DNA of 64,000 nt, from NCBI GenBank assembly GCA_026410415.1, contig JAPMLR010000001.1, positions 434,001-498,000 of the forward strand, written 5' to 3'. Below the pieces are notes generated by a model. It did not search any database, was not told the origin of the DNA, and was given only the letters and a program-made list of their open reading frames with translations. Shown here one piece after another: positions 8,744 through 17,784 of the stretch; position 1 is the first letter of the stretch; every line of letters begins with the position of its first letter. The position numbers and the translations under genes are program-made. The DNA is from Denitratimonas yunnanensis (SeqCode). GTDB lineage: Bacteria > Pseudomonadota > Gammaproteobacteria > Xanthomonadales > Xanthomonadaceae.

Positions 8744-9955
8744 TCAGTCCTCGTCGAGTTCTTCGTCCAGAGGCAACGCATCAGGATCATCGCTCTCGCG
8801 CAACCCGTCCTCATCGGCCACGCCGGGACTGCCGCCTTGGGCGTCGCGCACGATCTGCTGCTCGCTGGCCTCTTCACCCAGATGGAATGCGGCAAACCCG
8901 GGAAGGACCACCTGGTTCCGCGCCATGCCGATGACATTGCCATGCACTGGCGAGACGATCTCCCGCTCGATGTTGCTGATCGGGTCGATCACCACGCCAA
9001 GCACCTGCCCCGGCTCGACCCGATCGCCCAGCGCCACGTGACTGAGCAACATGCCGCCGGCATCGGCGCGAACCCAGGTCGATTCGTAAAAAACGGGCTG
9101 CGGTTCATCCCACGCCGGCAGGTGGCGCGTCATGCCGAGCTTGTGCATCAGGGTTTCCAACGCCTGTTCGCCATGGGCGATCTCGACCGGCTCCAGCTCG
9201 CCGGGGCCGCCGACCTCGAAAGTCACTGCCGGGATGCCCACGTTCAACGCCGCGGTGCGCAGCATGCCGCGGGAGCCTCGGCTGTGCAGCACCGGAGTCG
9301 CACCGAAGCCCTGAGTGAACTCGCGAACTTCCGGGCGACTGAGGTCGGCGCGCACCTGTGGCAGGTTGCTTCGATCGAACGAACCGGTATGCAGATCGAC
9401 CAATGCCTCGCAACGGCTCATTACCCCGGCGAAGAAACTATCGGCGATGCGGGACGCGATGCTGCCGTAGCGTGAGCCGGGGAAGAAGCGATTGAGGTCA
9501 CGCCGGTCCGGCAGGTAGCGCGAATTGCGCGAGAACCCGAACAGGTTGACGATGGGCACGGCGATCAAGGTTCCACCCAGATCGCCGGGCTCCACCCGAT
9601 TGGCGATGCGGCGCACGATCTCCACGCTGTTGAGTTCATCACCGTGGATGCCGGCCGTCAGGCACAACACCGGGCCGGGACGCACACCGTGAACCACGAC
9701 CACCGGGCTGACGACTTCGCTGCCGGAAAAGTTCATGTTGGCATTCCATTCCAACCGCGCTCGCTTGCCGGGCAGCACCTGCGCGTCGAGTATCTCGAAC
9801 GGACCGACCAGCACCGGACCGACGAACTCCGACGAGGCGGGATCGCCGGCGGGACTCAGGGGCGGCGGACCGACGAAGCTCTCGTCTGCCGCTGCCGGCG
9901 CAGCGACCAGCCCGACAATGGCCAATGCCCAACCTGCACTGCGCCGCGAACGCAC
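8744..9955 (-). CDS. Succinylglutamate desuccinylase/aspartoacylase family protein, exported (403 aa)
   Basis: Zinc-dependent hydrolase of the AstE/ASPA fold (M14-like). I chose the GTG at 9955: it lies two bases after the zur stop with GGTGAG upstream, and yields an RSRR n-region followed by a hydrophobic signal peptide ending AAPAAA. Longer TTG/GTG starts exist inside zur. Zinc ligands are seen in GIHGDE and in DLHTGSFDRSN. The C-terminal third resembles the beta-barrel of the family (EPGQVLGVV...GNVIGM). The last 40 residues are strongly acidic. Coupling to zur suggests the enzyme may be tied to zinc supply. Substrate unknown; an N-acyl amino acid or peptide is likely. Confidence 0.75.
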   Translation of the reverse strand: MRSRRSAGWALAIVGLVAAPAAADESFVGPPPLSPAGDPASSEFVGPVLVGPFEILDAQVLPGKRARLEWNANMNFSGSEVVSPVVVVHGVRPGPVLCLTAGIHGDELNSVEIVRRIANRVEPGDLGGTLIAVPIVNLFGFSRNSRYLPDRRDLNRFFPGSRYGSIASRIADSFFAGVMSRCEALVDLHTGSFDRSNLPQVRADLSRPEVREFTQGFGATPVLHSRGSRGMLRTAALNVGIPAVTFEVGGPGELEPVEIAHGEQALETLMHKLGMTRHLPAWDEPQPVFYESTWVRADAGGMLLSHVALGDRVEPGQVLGVVIDPISNIEREIVSPVHGNVIGMARNQVVLPGFAAFHLGEEASEQQIVRDAQGGSPGVADEDGLRESDDPDALPLDEELDED

Positions 9956-9957
9956 GA

Positions 9958-10446
9958 TCAACTCACCGCATCGCACTGTGCGCAACGTCCGTGCACTTCC
10001 AGGGTCTGTGCCTGAGGCCGGAACCCCAACGCCAGCGCCTGCTGGGTGAGCAGGCGGGTAGCCTTCTCGTCTTCCATCTCCACCGCGCGCCCGCAGCCGT
10101 CGCAGATCAGGAACGGCGCCGAATGCGGCGTGCGCGGCTGGTGACAGGCGATGAAGGCGTTGATCGATTCGAGCTTGTGGATGAAGCCGTTTTCCAGCAG
10201 GAAATCCAGTGCGCGATAGACAGTGGGCGGTGCCGCCGGCCCCTTGCCGTCACGGATCAGGTCCATCAAGTCATACGCCTTGACCGGACGGTCGGCATCG
10301 GCCACGAGCCTCAGCACACGTTCGCGCAGCGGTGTCAGACGCAACCCCCGCTCCTCGCAAACCATCGCCACTTCGCGCACGAAATCCTCGCGGTCGTGCA
10401 CGTGGTCGTGAGGGTGAGCGCAGGGCTGGTGCAAAGGCGAATTCAT
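9958..10446 (-). CDS. zur: Zinc uptake regulator, Fur family (162 aa)
   Basis: Fur-family repressor, most like Zur. It has a His-rich N-terminus (HPHDHVHD), the winged-helix recognition segment PPTVYRALDFLLENG, and two CxxC pairs (CDGC and CAQC) for structural zinc. The C-terminal EVHGRC is typical of Zur. The other Fur homologue at 18345 lacks cysteines and is the likely iron regulator. It sits 50 bases downstream of gltX on the same strand and is followed with almost no gap by a zinc-hydrolase gene. Confidence 0.85.
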   Translation of the reverse strand: MNSPLHQPCAHPHDHVHDREDFVREVAMVCEERGLRLTPLRERVLRLVADADRPVKAYDLMDLIRDGKGPAAPPTVYRALDFLLENGFIHKLESINAFIACHQPRTPHSAPFLICDGCGRAVEMEDEKATRLLTQQALALGFRPQAQTLEVHGRCAQCDAVS

Positions 10447-10496
10447 TGGTGCCGGATCATAGCAGCGCCCGTCGCGTCATAACCTGACCACAGGGT

Positions 10497-11909
10497 TCAG
10501 CCTGGCAGCATTCCCGACTCGACGATGCCCAACGCCACATCCAGCCGCGCCAGCGCGCTCTCGCGGCCGCACAGGAAAATAGTGTGGTCGATGGACGGTG
10601 AGACTTGTCCGCCGGTGGTTGCCACGCGCAGCGGCTGGGCGACCTTGCCCAAACCCAGTCCAAGTGCTTCGGCGGTTTCCCGCAGTGTCGCGTCGATGGC
10701 GGCGGGCGTCCAATCGGTCAGCGCCGCCAGCCGCATGCGTGCATCGCGCAACACCTCGCCGGCCGGCAGCAGGTGCTTGGCGACAGCGGCCTGGTCCCAT
10801 TGCTCGATGCCCAGATACCAGATACGGGCACGCTCGGCCATGTCCTTCAGGGTTTTCACCCGGTCGCGCAGCGCCACCACCACGTCCGCAGGATCGGGGC
10901 CTGCCTCCGGGACGATGCCTTCGTTGCGCAGATGCCAGAGCAGGTGCGGCACGATTTCCAGCGGCTCATCATTTTTCAGATAGTGCTGATTGACCCACGC
11001 CAGCTTCTCGAAATCGAAACGCGAAGCCGCCTTGTTGACGTTCTCTACGCGGAATAACTCGATCATCTCCTGCATCGAGAACAGTTCCTGATCGCCATGC
11101 GACCAGCCCAGACGAGCGATGTAGTTGAGCAACGCATGCGGCAGGTAGCCATCGTCGCGGTACTGCATCACGCCCACCGCGCCGTGGCGCTTGGAGAGCT
11201 TGGCGCCGTCCGGGCCGTGGATCATCGGCAGGTGCCCGAACACCGGCGGGGTCGCGCCCAGGGCATGGTAGATGTTGATCTGACGCGGCGTGTTGTTGAT
11301 GTGGTCCTCGCCGCGGATGACCTCGGTGATGCCCATGTCGATGTCGTCCACCACCACGGCAAAGTTGTAGGTGGGATGGTCGTCCGAGCGCCAGATGATG
11401 AGATCGTCCAGTTCTTCGTTGGCGATTTCGATGCGGCCGCGCACCTTGTCCTCGAACACCACGCTGCCCGCCTGCGGGTTGCGGAAGCGGATCACGCGGT
11501 TGGGATCGTCGCGGCGCGGCTCGTTGCGGTCGCGGTAAGTGCCGTCGTAGCGCGGCTTGCGGCCTTCGGCCATCGCCTTCTCGCGCATCGCCTCGATTTC
11601 CTCGCGGCTCTCGTAGGCGTAGTAGGCCTTGCCGGCCTTGAGCAGATCCTCTGCCACCTGACGATAACGGTCGATTCGCAGACTCTGGTAGAACGGACCT
11701 TCGTCGTGCTCCAGCCCGAGCCAGAGCATGCCTTCGAGAATCGCGTCCACGGCTTCCCGGGTGGAGCGCTCGCGATCGGTGTCTTCGATGCGCAGGACGA
11801 ACTGCCCACCCTGCCGCCGGGCTTCAAGCCAGCAGTAGAGCGCGGTGCGTGCGCCACCGATGTGGAGGAAGCCGGTGGGACTGGGGGCGAAACGGGTACG
11901 ACAAGTCAT
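10497..11909 (-). CDS. gltX: Glutamate--tRNA ligase (470 aa)
   Basis: Class I aminoacyl-tRNA synthetase that charges tRNA-Glu. The HIGH-type motif is HIGG at 16-19 and the KMSKS-type motif is KLSKR at 237-241, with the family pattern [19 protein letters not shown] at the N-terminus. The zinc-binding cysteines of the E. coli enzyme near residue 100 are replaced (YYAYESREE), as in many bacteria. I prefer the ATG at 11909, four codons inside a longer frame, because the protein then begins [12 protein letters not shown] as usual. It leads the gltX-zur-hydrolase run. Confidence 0.97.
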   Translation of the reverse strand: MTCRTRFAPSPTGFLHIGGARTALYCWLEARRQGGQFVLRIEDTDRERSTREAVDAILEGMLWLGLEHDEGPFYQSLRIDRYRQVAEDLLKAGKAYYAYESREEIEAMREKAMAEGRKPRYDGTYRDRNEPRRDDPNRVIRFRNPQAGSVVFEDKVRGRIEIANEELDDLIIWRSDDHPTYNFAVVVDDIDMGITEVIRGEDHINNTPRQINIYHALGATPPVFGHLPMIHGPDGAKLSKRHGAVGVMQYRDDGYLPHALLNYIARLGWSHGDQELFSMQEMIELFRVENVNKAASRFDFEKLAWVNQHYLKNDEPLEIVPHLLWHLRNEGIVPEAGPDPADVVVALRDRVKTLKDMAERARIWYLGIEQWDQAAVAKHLLPAGEVLRDARMRLAALTDWTPAAIDATLRETAEALGLGLGKVAQPLRVATTGGQVSPSIDHTIFLCGRESALARLDVALGIVESGMLPG

Positions 11910-12076
11910 GGGCAAGCACACAGTGGAAGGACGGCAATTCTACCTGTCCCCCGGCCTTGCTCGGCCACATCGAGCAATGCCGTTGCGCTTTCGCACAGCA
12001 ACATCGGGTTCGTCACGGTTACACTTCACCGTTCCGGCGCTTCCACAGCCAAACCCATCCCACGGAGTTAGCTTCC

Positions 12077-12727
12077 ATGATCCTGCGTTCCCTGCTCTTG
12101 ACCGGCCTGCTGCTGCCTGTGTTCGCATTTGCCCAGGACACGGCCCCTGCCGCTGCCGCCGAAACCAGCGAAACCGCCGTTGACGTTGCTCCCGGCCCGC
12201 GTGTGGCGCTGCACACCAACCTGGGCGCCATCGTCGTCGAACTGGATCCCGTGAAGGCGCCGCTGTCCTCGGAAAACTTCCTCACCTACGTGAAGGACGG
12301 GTTCTACAACGGCACCGTGTTCCATCGCGTGATCGACAACTTCATGGCGCAGGGCGGCGGATACACCACCGACCTGCAACCCAAGCCGTCCCGTGCTCCG
12401 ATCCGCAACGAGGCCAACAACGGCCTGTCCAACCTGCGCGGCACCGTCGCCATGGCCCGCACCAGCGATCCGCACTCGGCCAACTCGCAGTTCTTCATCA
12501 ATCTGGTCGACAACCCGCGCCTTGACCACGTCAACGAGCAGAGTGGCATGACCTGGGGCTATGCGGTGTTCGGCAAGGTAGTGGAAGGCATGGACGTGGT
12601 CGACAAGATCCGCGCCATTCCCACCAGCGGCCAGGGGCCCTTCCGTACCGACGTGCCGACCCAGCCGGTGGTGATCGAGCGCGCCGAAGTGCTTGCCGCG
12701 CCTGCCGCTCCCGCCGAAAGCGAATAA
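12077..12727 (+). CDS. Cyclophilin-type peptidyl-prolyl isomerase, exported (216 aa)
   Basis: Catalyses cis-trans isomerisation of proline bonds during protein folding outside the cytoplasm. Signal peptide at residues 1-19 (ending FAFAQ), an Ala-rich linker, then the cyclophilin domain: [46 protein letters not shown] and [19 protein letters not shown]. The start has GGAG about 9 bases upstream. It is followed 9 bases later by lpxH. An E. coli PpiA-like role is likely. Confidence 0.93.
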   Translation: MILRSLLLTGLLLPVFAFAQDTAPAAAAETSETAVDVAPGPRVALHTNLGAIVVELDPVKAPLSSENFLTYVKDGFYNGTVFHRVIDNFMAQGGGYTTDLQPKPSRAPIRNEANNGLSNLRGTVAMARTSDPHSANSQFFINLVDNPRLDHVNEQSGMTWGYAVFGKVVEGMDVVDKIRAIPTSGQGPFRTDVPTQPVVIERAEVLAAPAAPAESE

Positions 12728-12736
12728 TTTCCACTC

Positions 12737-13501
12737 GTGGCGCGCACCCACGCCAACACCGAGCGCGTGCGCGCCCTGTTCGTTTCGGATCTGCATCTGG
12801 ATCCGGAACGACCCCACATCACCGAACTGTTTCTCGCCTTCCTGCACGATGAAGCACGTCAGGTACCGGATCTGTACATCGCCGGCGACCTGTTCGAGAC
12901 ATTCATCGGCGATGACGATGATGCCGACCTCCCCTGCAGCGTGGCCGATGCACTGAAGGCTGTCGCCGCTGCCGGCACCCGCATCGGTTTCATCAGGGGC
13001 AACCGTGATTTCCTCGTCGGCCGCGATTACGCCCGCGCGGCCGGCCTCGACATCCTGCCCGACCCGTGCGTGATCACGCTGGCCGGTGAACCGACCCTGC
13101 TTCTCCACGGCGATCTGCTGTGCTGGGACGACACCGCCTATCTGGCCGTGCGCCGCCAGGTGCGCGACCCTGCCTGGCAGCAGGCATTGCTGTCGCGCGC
13201 ACTGGTGGAACGCCGGGCGTTCGCCCAAGCAGCACGCCAGTCCAGCGCCGCGCACCAGCAATCGATGAGCTCATTGGACATCGGCGATGCCACCGCGCCG
13301 GCGATCGATGACATGTTCCGACGCTACGGTGTCAGGCGGATGATCCACGGCCATACCCACCGCCCCGCGATCCACGACCTCGTGGTCGACGGCGTGCCGC
13401 GCCAGCGCATCGTGCTGGGCGATTGGTACCAACAAGGCAGCGTGCTGCGCGTCCACGACGACGGTCGTTGCGAACTGGCAGGGCTCCGCCTCGCAGCGTG
13501 A
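12737..13501 (+). CDS. lpxH: UDP-2,3-diacylglucosamine diphosphatase (254 aa)
   Basis: Metallophosphoesterase of lipid A synthesis, converting UDP-2,3-diacylglucosamine to lipid X plus UMP at the inner membrane. All family motifs are in order: SDLHLDPERP, GDLFETFIGDDD, GNRDFL, HGDLLC and HGHTHRP. It starts with GTG at 12737, 9 bases after the cyclophilin stop, and is probably cotranscribed with it. The IS5 remnant begins about 65 bases downstream and marks the edge of the accessory patch. Confidence 0.95.
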   Translation: MARTHANTERVRALFVSDLHLDPERPHITELFLAFLHDEARQVPDLYIAGDLFETFIGDDDDADLPCSVADALKAVAAAGTRIGFIRGNRDFLVGRDYARAAGLDILPDPCVITLAGEPTLLLHGDLLCWDDTAYLAVRRQVRDPAWQQALLSRALVERRAFAQAARQSSAAHQQSMSSLDIGDATAPAIDDMFRRYGVRRMIHGHTHRPAIHDLVVDGVPRQRIVLGDWYQQGSVLRVHDDGRCELAGLRLAA

Positions 13502-13566
13502 ACTCCGCCACCCCGGACACGACTCCAGCCCCTTCCCCACCGAGGGAATCGGGGTAGAACCCCTAG

Positions 13567-13775
13567 GGAAGGTCTGAACAAGTCGGCCACCCCTTGCTCC
13601 GCACCACCTCCAGCCCGGATGGGCGACAATGACCGCATGAATCAACTCACTTTTGGCGATGCCGATTACCACGGCAAGCGCAAGCGCACACGGCGGGAAG
13701 TGTTTCTCGCGGAAATGGAGCAGGTCATCCCGTGGGAGGCGTTGCTGGCACTGATCGAGCCGGTGTACCCGGCGG
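13567..13775 (+). mobile_element. IS5-family element, 5' fragment interrupted by IS30 remnant
   Basis: Starts with the inverted-repeat end GGAAGGTCTGAACAAGTC, preceded by the target-type sequence CTAG (13563-13566), which fits the YTAR target of the IS5 subgroup. The transposase start (ATG at 13637) reads MNQLTFGDADYHGKRKRTRR and continues to about LLALIEPVYP. It then stops abruptly where IS30-like sequence begins near 13776. The transposase core and right end are missing. A close relative of the same 5' segment lies inverted at 21423-21588. Confidence 0.85.
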
Positions 13776-14140
13776 ATTCAACCGCGAAGTGCAACGCGTG
13801 AGTGGTAAAAGAATACCTCGGACGGGGTAAGGAATCGGTGGCGTTTGCGGGGTCGGTTGTTGATCGCGTCCTGAGCGTTGCGTATCTCCTCCGGCAGGAT
13901 GGTCGAGAAGTTGCGCTTGCGCGGGAAGTACTCACGCACCAGGCCATTGAGGTGCTCGTTGCGTGCTCGCTGCCAGGGGGCGTGTGGGTCGGCCATTTAC
14001 ATCTTGGTCTCCAGGGCCAGTTCGATGAAGTCGCCCTCGGCGAACTCGCTGCCCCGGTCGCTGGCAAGGGTGTGGACGTGGGTGCGCCAGGGCATCAGAC
14101 ACGCCGCCACCATGTCGGCCACACCCCAGCACCATCGGCA
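13776..14140 (-). pseudogene. IS30-family transposase, C-terminal remnant with premature stop
   Basis: Reads on the minus strand. Upstream part: THVHTLASDRGSEFAEGDFIELALETKM, then an in-frame TAA, then MADPHAPWQRARNEHLNGLV and so on to SEVFFYHSRVALRG. IS30 proteins normally have V-Y-F/M-A-D-P at the break, so TAA probably replaced a TAC tyrosine codon. The right end near 13776-13791 carries ATTCAACCGCGAAGTG, similar to the other IS30 end at 22598. The N-terminal half is absent; the upstream boundary near 14110-14140 is uncertain. Confidence 0.75.
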
Positions 14141-14209
14141 GAGAGCGACGACGCAACACCGGCGAACGCAGCTATCGCGCCACGTCGGCACACAAGGCGG
14201 CCCAGACCG

Positions 14210-14539
14210 TCACACGGCATCAGGCTCCTGCATCCAAACTGGGATGTCGCGCTGGCAGTGCAGCACGCGCCACACATCGATATGGTCCGAGTGCTCGACG
14301 TAGAACACGAGGTGCGGGTGGCGCGTCAGCGGCCAAGCACGCAGGCCCGGCAGGTTGAGTTCATGGGCGTAGCGCGGTGAACCCGTTGCCGGATGGCGGC
14401 CGATGTGGCCGTAGGCACTCTCCAGCGCATCGATGAAGCCGAGTGCCACGGCTTCGCCCGCCTCACTCAGGTAGTAGGTGACTGCCTCATCCACATCCCG
14501 GTTGGCATGCTCGCGCGGGATGACTACCTTGGTCTTCAC
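14210..14539 (-). CDS. ParE/RelE-type toxin (109 aa)
   Basis: Toxin of a type II toxin-antitoxin pair. Recognisable by EAVTYYLSEAGEAVALGFIDAL, the HPATGSPRY turn, the LRAWPLTRHPHLVFYVEH strand pattern and the C-terminal VLHCQRDIP. ParE members poison gyrase and RelE members cut mRNA; the WPL...H-LVFY pattern favours the ParE side but this is not decisive. The ATG overlaps the antitoxin stop by four bases (14536-14539). It lies between transposase debris and conjugation debris, typical of an island addiction module. Both genes look intact. Confidence 0.85.
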   Translation of the reverse strand: MKTKVVIPREHANRDVDEAVTYYLSEAGEAVALGFIDALESAYGHIGRHPATGSPRYAHELNLPGLRAWPLTRHPHLVFYVEHSDHIDVWRVLHCQRDIPVWMQEPDAV

Positions 14540-14787
14540 GCCTTGGCAGCGGGTTTAGCGGCCTTGCGCACCCGGTCACGCAGCCCGTCAAAGTAGCTGG
14601 CATCAGCAGGGGCCGCCGGGGCCGAGGCTGCTCCGGCCAGCAGCAGGTTGCGCAGTTGCAGGCGGTCTTGATCCTTGCGGATCAACTCGCGTACGTACTC
14701 GCTGCTCGTGCCGTAGCCGCGCTGGCTGACCTGTTCATCCACGAAAGACTTCAGGGTGTCAGGGAGAGAGATGTTCATCGTGCTCAT
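14536..14787 (-). CDS. ParD-type ribbon-helix-helix antitoxin (83 aa)
   Basis: Antitoxin and probable autorepressor for the downstream toxin. The N-terminus STMNISLPDTLKSFVDEQVS followed by GYGTSSEYVRELIRKDQDR is the ParD/CC2985-type RHH DNA-binding fold. The C-terminal tail from residue 50 is Ala/Pro rich with a DASYFDGLRDRV segment that would wrap the toxin. Translationally coupled to it by a 4-base overlap. Confidence 0.85.
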   Translation of the reverse strand: MSTMNISLPDTLKSFVDEQVSQRGYGTSSEYVRELIRKDQDRLQLRNLLLAGAASAPAAPADASYFDGLRDRVRKAAKPAAKA

Positions 14788-14856
14788 GGCGCAAGTGTGG
14801 GTTCTTTGGCAAAATTTGGCAAGATCAGTGTTCCCCCCTACCGAAAGAAGGCCTCC

Positions 14857-15090
14857 ATGCCCAACCCGAGCAACTGTCTGCGCTACTGGGATCTAGCCGA
14901 CCACATCCGGATTGATGATGCGATTGCCCTGTGGTGCGGTGTGGAGCCTGCACAGCTCGCCAGTCTGAACTTCGAGACTCAGAGTATGAGCGCCAAGCGG
15001 GCTGCGCTGGTCACCGCCCTGCGCACGGAGCACCTCGAATATGAAGACCTACCAGTTCTGCCCGGCCGAGGTCATCAGCCAAGTGCCTAA
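14857..15090 (+). CDS. Hypothetical protein, accessory region (77 aa)
   Basis: I do not recognise this gene. It begins MPNPSNCLRYWDLADHIRID and contains the DDAIALWCGVEPAQL stretch typical of small proteins on integrative elements. AAGAAGG lies about 8 bases before the ATG. The last 20 residues look less protein-like and the frame may have been fused to foreign sequence at a deletion junction before 15165. Divergent from the antitoxin gene. Confidence 0.4.
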   Translation: MPNPSNCLRYWDLADHIRIDDAIALWCGVEPAQLASLNFETQSMSAKRAALVTALRTEHLEYEDLPVLPGRGHQPSA

Positions 15091-15159
15091 GCCAGGACGC
15101 CAGTTCGATTCCCGTTTGCGGAATTGAACCCACGTCCGCAACTCCGGATCGGTTGGCAC

Positions 15160-15279
15160 GGCATCACTCAACCGACATTGACTGAGCGGCCGGGCCTGCC
15201 GGTACGGATCATCGTCAACCGGGATCTGGTGCTGCGGCCCTACCAGCCGCTGTTCTTTAATCGGGGAGCTTCGCAATGA
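15160..15279 (+). pseudogene. trbI: TrbI/VirB10-like C-terminal fragment
   Basis: The frame ending with TGA at 15277-15279 reads PTLTERPGLPVRIIVNRDLV, then LRPYQPLFFNRGASQ. This is the conserved C-terminal end of TrbI, the VirB10-like scaffold protein of trb-type conjugation machines. Only about 35-40 codons survive and there is no start. The stop overlaps the ATG of the next gene as ATGA, the normal trbI-DUF2274 arrangement in integrative conjugative elements. Confidence 0.75.
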
Positions 15280-15521
15280 GCGCGACCAAGAAGCTGCGGC
15301 TCGGGCCGCTGCCGAAGACCGAGAACGTCAAGCTGACCTTTGCCTGCCCGGCCAGCCTGAAAGCCGACCTCGACCGCTACGCCTCGCTGCACGCGCAGGC
15401 ATATGGCGAAGCAGTCGATGCAGAGAAGTTGATCCCGCACATGCTGGAGGCGTTCATGGCGGGGGATCGGGGGTTCAGGAAAGGCACGGCAACCCGGAGC
15501 GCGCCATCGAAGCCGACATGA
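15276..15521 (+). CDS. DUF2274 domain protein of trb conjugation operons (81 aa)
   Basis: Small protein that usually closes trb operons on ICEs and plasmids; role unknown. It begins SATKKLRLGPLPKTENVKLT and continues with FACPASLKADLDRYASLHAQ, AEKLIPHMLEAFMAGDRGF, the family pattern. It overlaps the TrbI remnant by ATGA. Length is normal and it looks intact, but its operon is gone, so it is likely a relic. A terminator hairpin follows. Confidence 0.8.
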   Translation: MSATKKLRLGPLPKTENVKLTFACPASLKADLDRYASLHAQAYGEAVDAEKLIPHMLEAFMAGDRGFRKGTATRSAPSKPT

Positions 15522-15550
15522 TGGCGTCGCATACCAACGGCATCCATCGA

Positions 15551-15583
15551 ACGCGCAGCCCCAGGCTGCGCGTTCTTCATTCT
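15551..15583 (+). terminator. Terminator after the DUF2274 gene
   Basis: Perfect 10-bp stem ACGCGCAGCC/GGCTGCGCGT with a 3-nt loop, followed by TCTTCATTCT. It ends the relic trb operon. Confidence 0.75.
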
Positions 15584-16034
15584 GGATACCGCCAAGTCTC
15601 TTGGGCTATGATGATGCGATAGGCCCGCCGTTCCTCGGCAATCCAGCACGACACAGTGCGATGCGGCTTTCTCTCCCGATGCTCCTATGTGGCTCCTAGC
15701 CTACGAGGCAACACTTCTGCGAAGTGGCCTGAAAAAGAGCTAACCTACTGTCCCATATACGGTTTCAAGCCCTGCGTGATTTACACGAAGGACTTGACGC
15801 CAGAACTTTTTTGTGGCCTCTCGACACTCGGTCGCCACCGCTACAGGAGTTGCCAACCGCAACCGACCGCCTCTAAACCCGCGCCAGCAAAGGAAGTGGC
15901 CTCGAGAACGCTCGCGTGGCCACCAGAGAAAACGGAGAACAGAGAGGCGTCAGCGGGGGCGAAAACGCCGACTTCGCAGGGGTGGCGCTCGCGAGACCAA
16001 GCCCGGGAGCCGCGCCAACGCTGGGGGAACGGGC
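15584..16034. other. Accessory sequence without recognised genes
   Basis: About 450 bases between the trb relic and the ssrA terminator. Its first half looks less GC-rich than the flanks. Open frames here run on into ssrA and resemble nothing known. No second copy of the ssrA 3' end was spotted. Possibly leftover integrative-element sequence. Confidence 0.4.
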
Positions 16035-16067
16035 AAAAAAAATCCCAACCGATGAGGGTTGGGATTT
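16035..16067 (-). terminator. Rho-independent terminator of ssrA
   Basis: On the minus strand a 9-bp stem ATCCCAACC/GGTTGGGAT is followed by a run of T (16035-16041). It lies just beyond the CCA end of tmRNA. A classic strong terminator. Confidence 0.92.
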
Positions 16068-16074
16068 TGGGTAT

Positions 16075-16427
<353 letters not shown>

Positions 16428-16440
16428 GGGATAGGTGATC

Positions 16441-16469
16441 AGTGTAGGGCCGCCTCTCCCGCATCACAA
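16441..16469 (-). promoter_or_regulatory. Sigma-70 promoter for ssrA
   Basis: On the minus strand TTGTGA (16469-16464) and TACACT (16446-16441) are separated by exactly 17 bases, lying between the smpB stop and tmRNA. The mature 5' end is 13 nt past the -10 box, so a short leader may be trimmed. Confidence 0.7.
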
Positions 16470-16491
16470 GGAGCGGCAAGCCGGGTGTTCA

Positions 16492-16986
16492 TCAGGCAGC
16501 GCGGTTGTGTTGGCGCATGGTGCGCTGTTTCTCGCGTGCCCAGTCGCGGTCCTTTTCGGTCTGTCGCTTGTCGTGCGCCTGCTTGCCCTTGGCCAGTGCC
16601 AGATCCAGCTTGACCTTGCCGCTCTTCCAATAGAGCGCCAGCGGGATCAACGTGTATCCGTCGCGCTCCACCTTGCCGATGAGCCGATCGATCTCGCCGC
16701 GGTGCAACAGCAGCTTGCGGGTCCGGCGATCGTCGGCGACGACATGGGTGGATGCCGAGATCAGCGGGGTGATCTGGGCGCCGAACAGGAATATCTCGCC
16801 ACCGCGCACGATGGCGTAGCTTTCGGTCAGCGAAATACGGCCAGCGCGAAGCGCCTTGACCTCCCAGCCCTGCAGCGCGATGCCGGCCTCGAAGCGTTCC
16901 TCGATGCTGTATTCGTGGCGTGCACGCTTGTTCTGGGCAATCGTGGCGTTGCCGCTTCCGCTATCCTTTGCGTTCTTCTTGGTCAT
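16492..16986 (-). CDS. smpB: SsrA-binding protein (164 aa)
   Basis: Binds tmRNA and brings it to stalled ribosomes. Recognised by [20 protein letters not shown], then [20 protein letters not shown], and the C-terminal [20 protein letters not shown]. That tail folds into the mRNA channel during rescue. It is directly upstream of ssrA on the same strand and divergent from ratA, the usual neighbour order in gammaproteobacteria. Confidence 0.97.
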   Translation of the reverse strand: MTKKNAKDSGSGNATIAQNKRARHEYSIEERFEAGIALQGWEVKALRAGRISLTESYAIVRGGEIFLFGAQITPLISASTHVVADDRRTRKLLLHRGEIDRLIGKVERDGYTLIPLALYWKSGKVKLDLALAKGKQAHDKRQTEKDRDWAREKQRTMRQHNRAA

Positions 16987-17061
16987 CTTCCAAATCCCTT
17001 CCAGACTGTCGATTGTCGCCGATCGCGGTGGCTGCGGGCGAGTTCCACGGTTGTATCCCCT

Positions 17062-17490
17062 ATGACACAGATCCACCGCAGCGCGCTGGTCGCGCGCCCT
17101 GCCCCATTGATGTTCTCGCTGGTCAACGACGTGGCGGCCTACCCGCGCCGGTTCGACTGGTGCGAAGCCGCGCAAGTGCTGGAGCGGGATGCGGCGCTGC
17201 AGGTGGCGCGCCTGGACCTGCGCATGGGCGGTCTGCGCACTTCGTTCACCACACGCAACAGGCTGTTCCCGGATGAGCGCATCGAGATGGCGCTGGTGGA
17301 TGGGCCATTCCGGGCGCTCACCGGATTGTGGCGTTTCACGCCACTCGGCGAGGCCGGCAGCAAAGTGGAATTGATGATGGATTTCGAGGTGGCCGGGAAA
17401 CTCGTGGGTTCCGCGTTGGCCGTCGGCTTCCAGCGTCTGGCAGACCGCATGGTGGGCGATTTCGTGCGTGCCGCGGGAAGCGTGGCGTGA
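17062..17490 (+). CDS. ratA: RatA, SRPBCC/START-like ubiquinone-binding protein (142 aa)
   Basis: Member of the COQ10/RatA family, linked to ubiquinone function and, in E. coli, reported as a toxin blocking 70S assembly. Visible family features: [56 protein letters not shown] and a closing helix. Its stop overlaps the GTG start of the RnfH-like gene (GTGA), so the two are coupled. Divergent from smpB. Confidence 0.92.
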   Translation: MTQIHRSALVARPAPLMFSLVNDVAAYPRRFDWCEAAQVLERDAALQVARLDLRMGGLRTSFTTRNRLFPDERIEMALVDGPFRALTGLWRFTPLGEAGSKVELMMDFEVAGKLVGSALAVGFQRLADRMVGDFVRAAGSVA

Positions 17491-17783
17491 GCGAAACCGA
17501 CGAGATCATCACGGTGGAGGTGGTCCAGGCCCTGCCCGGGCAGACCGATCGCATGGGACTGCAGATCCCCATCGGCACGACACTGGCAGAGGCACTCGCC
17601 CTGCCCGGGGTGCGCAGCCGGTTCCCCGAAGCCTCCGACTCGACCGCTGGTGTCTTCGGCAAGCGATGCGCCCCATCACTGCGACTGCGTGATGGCGACC
17701 GGATCGAGCTCTATCGGCCGCTGATCGCAGATCCCAAGGCTGCCCGACGCGAACGTGCGGGGGCGGCGAAGGCGAAGGAGTGA
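17487..17783 (+). CDS. ratB: RnfH/RatB family ubiquitin-like protein (98 aa)
   Basis: Small beta-grasp protein of unknown function. I chose the GTG at 17487, which overlaps the ratA stop by four bases and gives [20 protein letters not shown] at the N-terminus, the usual beginning for the family. Core segment: [20 protein letters not shown] followed by [17 protein letters not shown]. It ends one base before the stop codon of bamE on the other strand. Confidence 0.9.
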   Translation: MSETDEIITVEVVQALPGQTDRMGLQIPIGTTLAEALALPGVRSRFPEASDSTAGVFGKRCAPSLRLRDGDRIELYRPLIADPKAARRERAGAAKAKE

Positions 17784-17784
17784 A

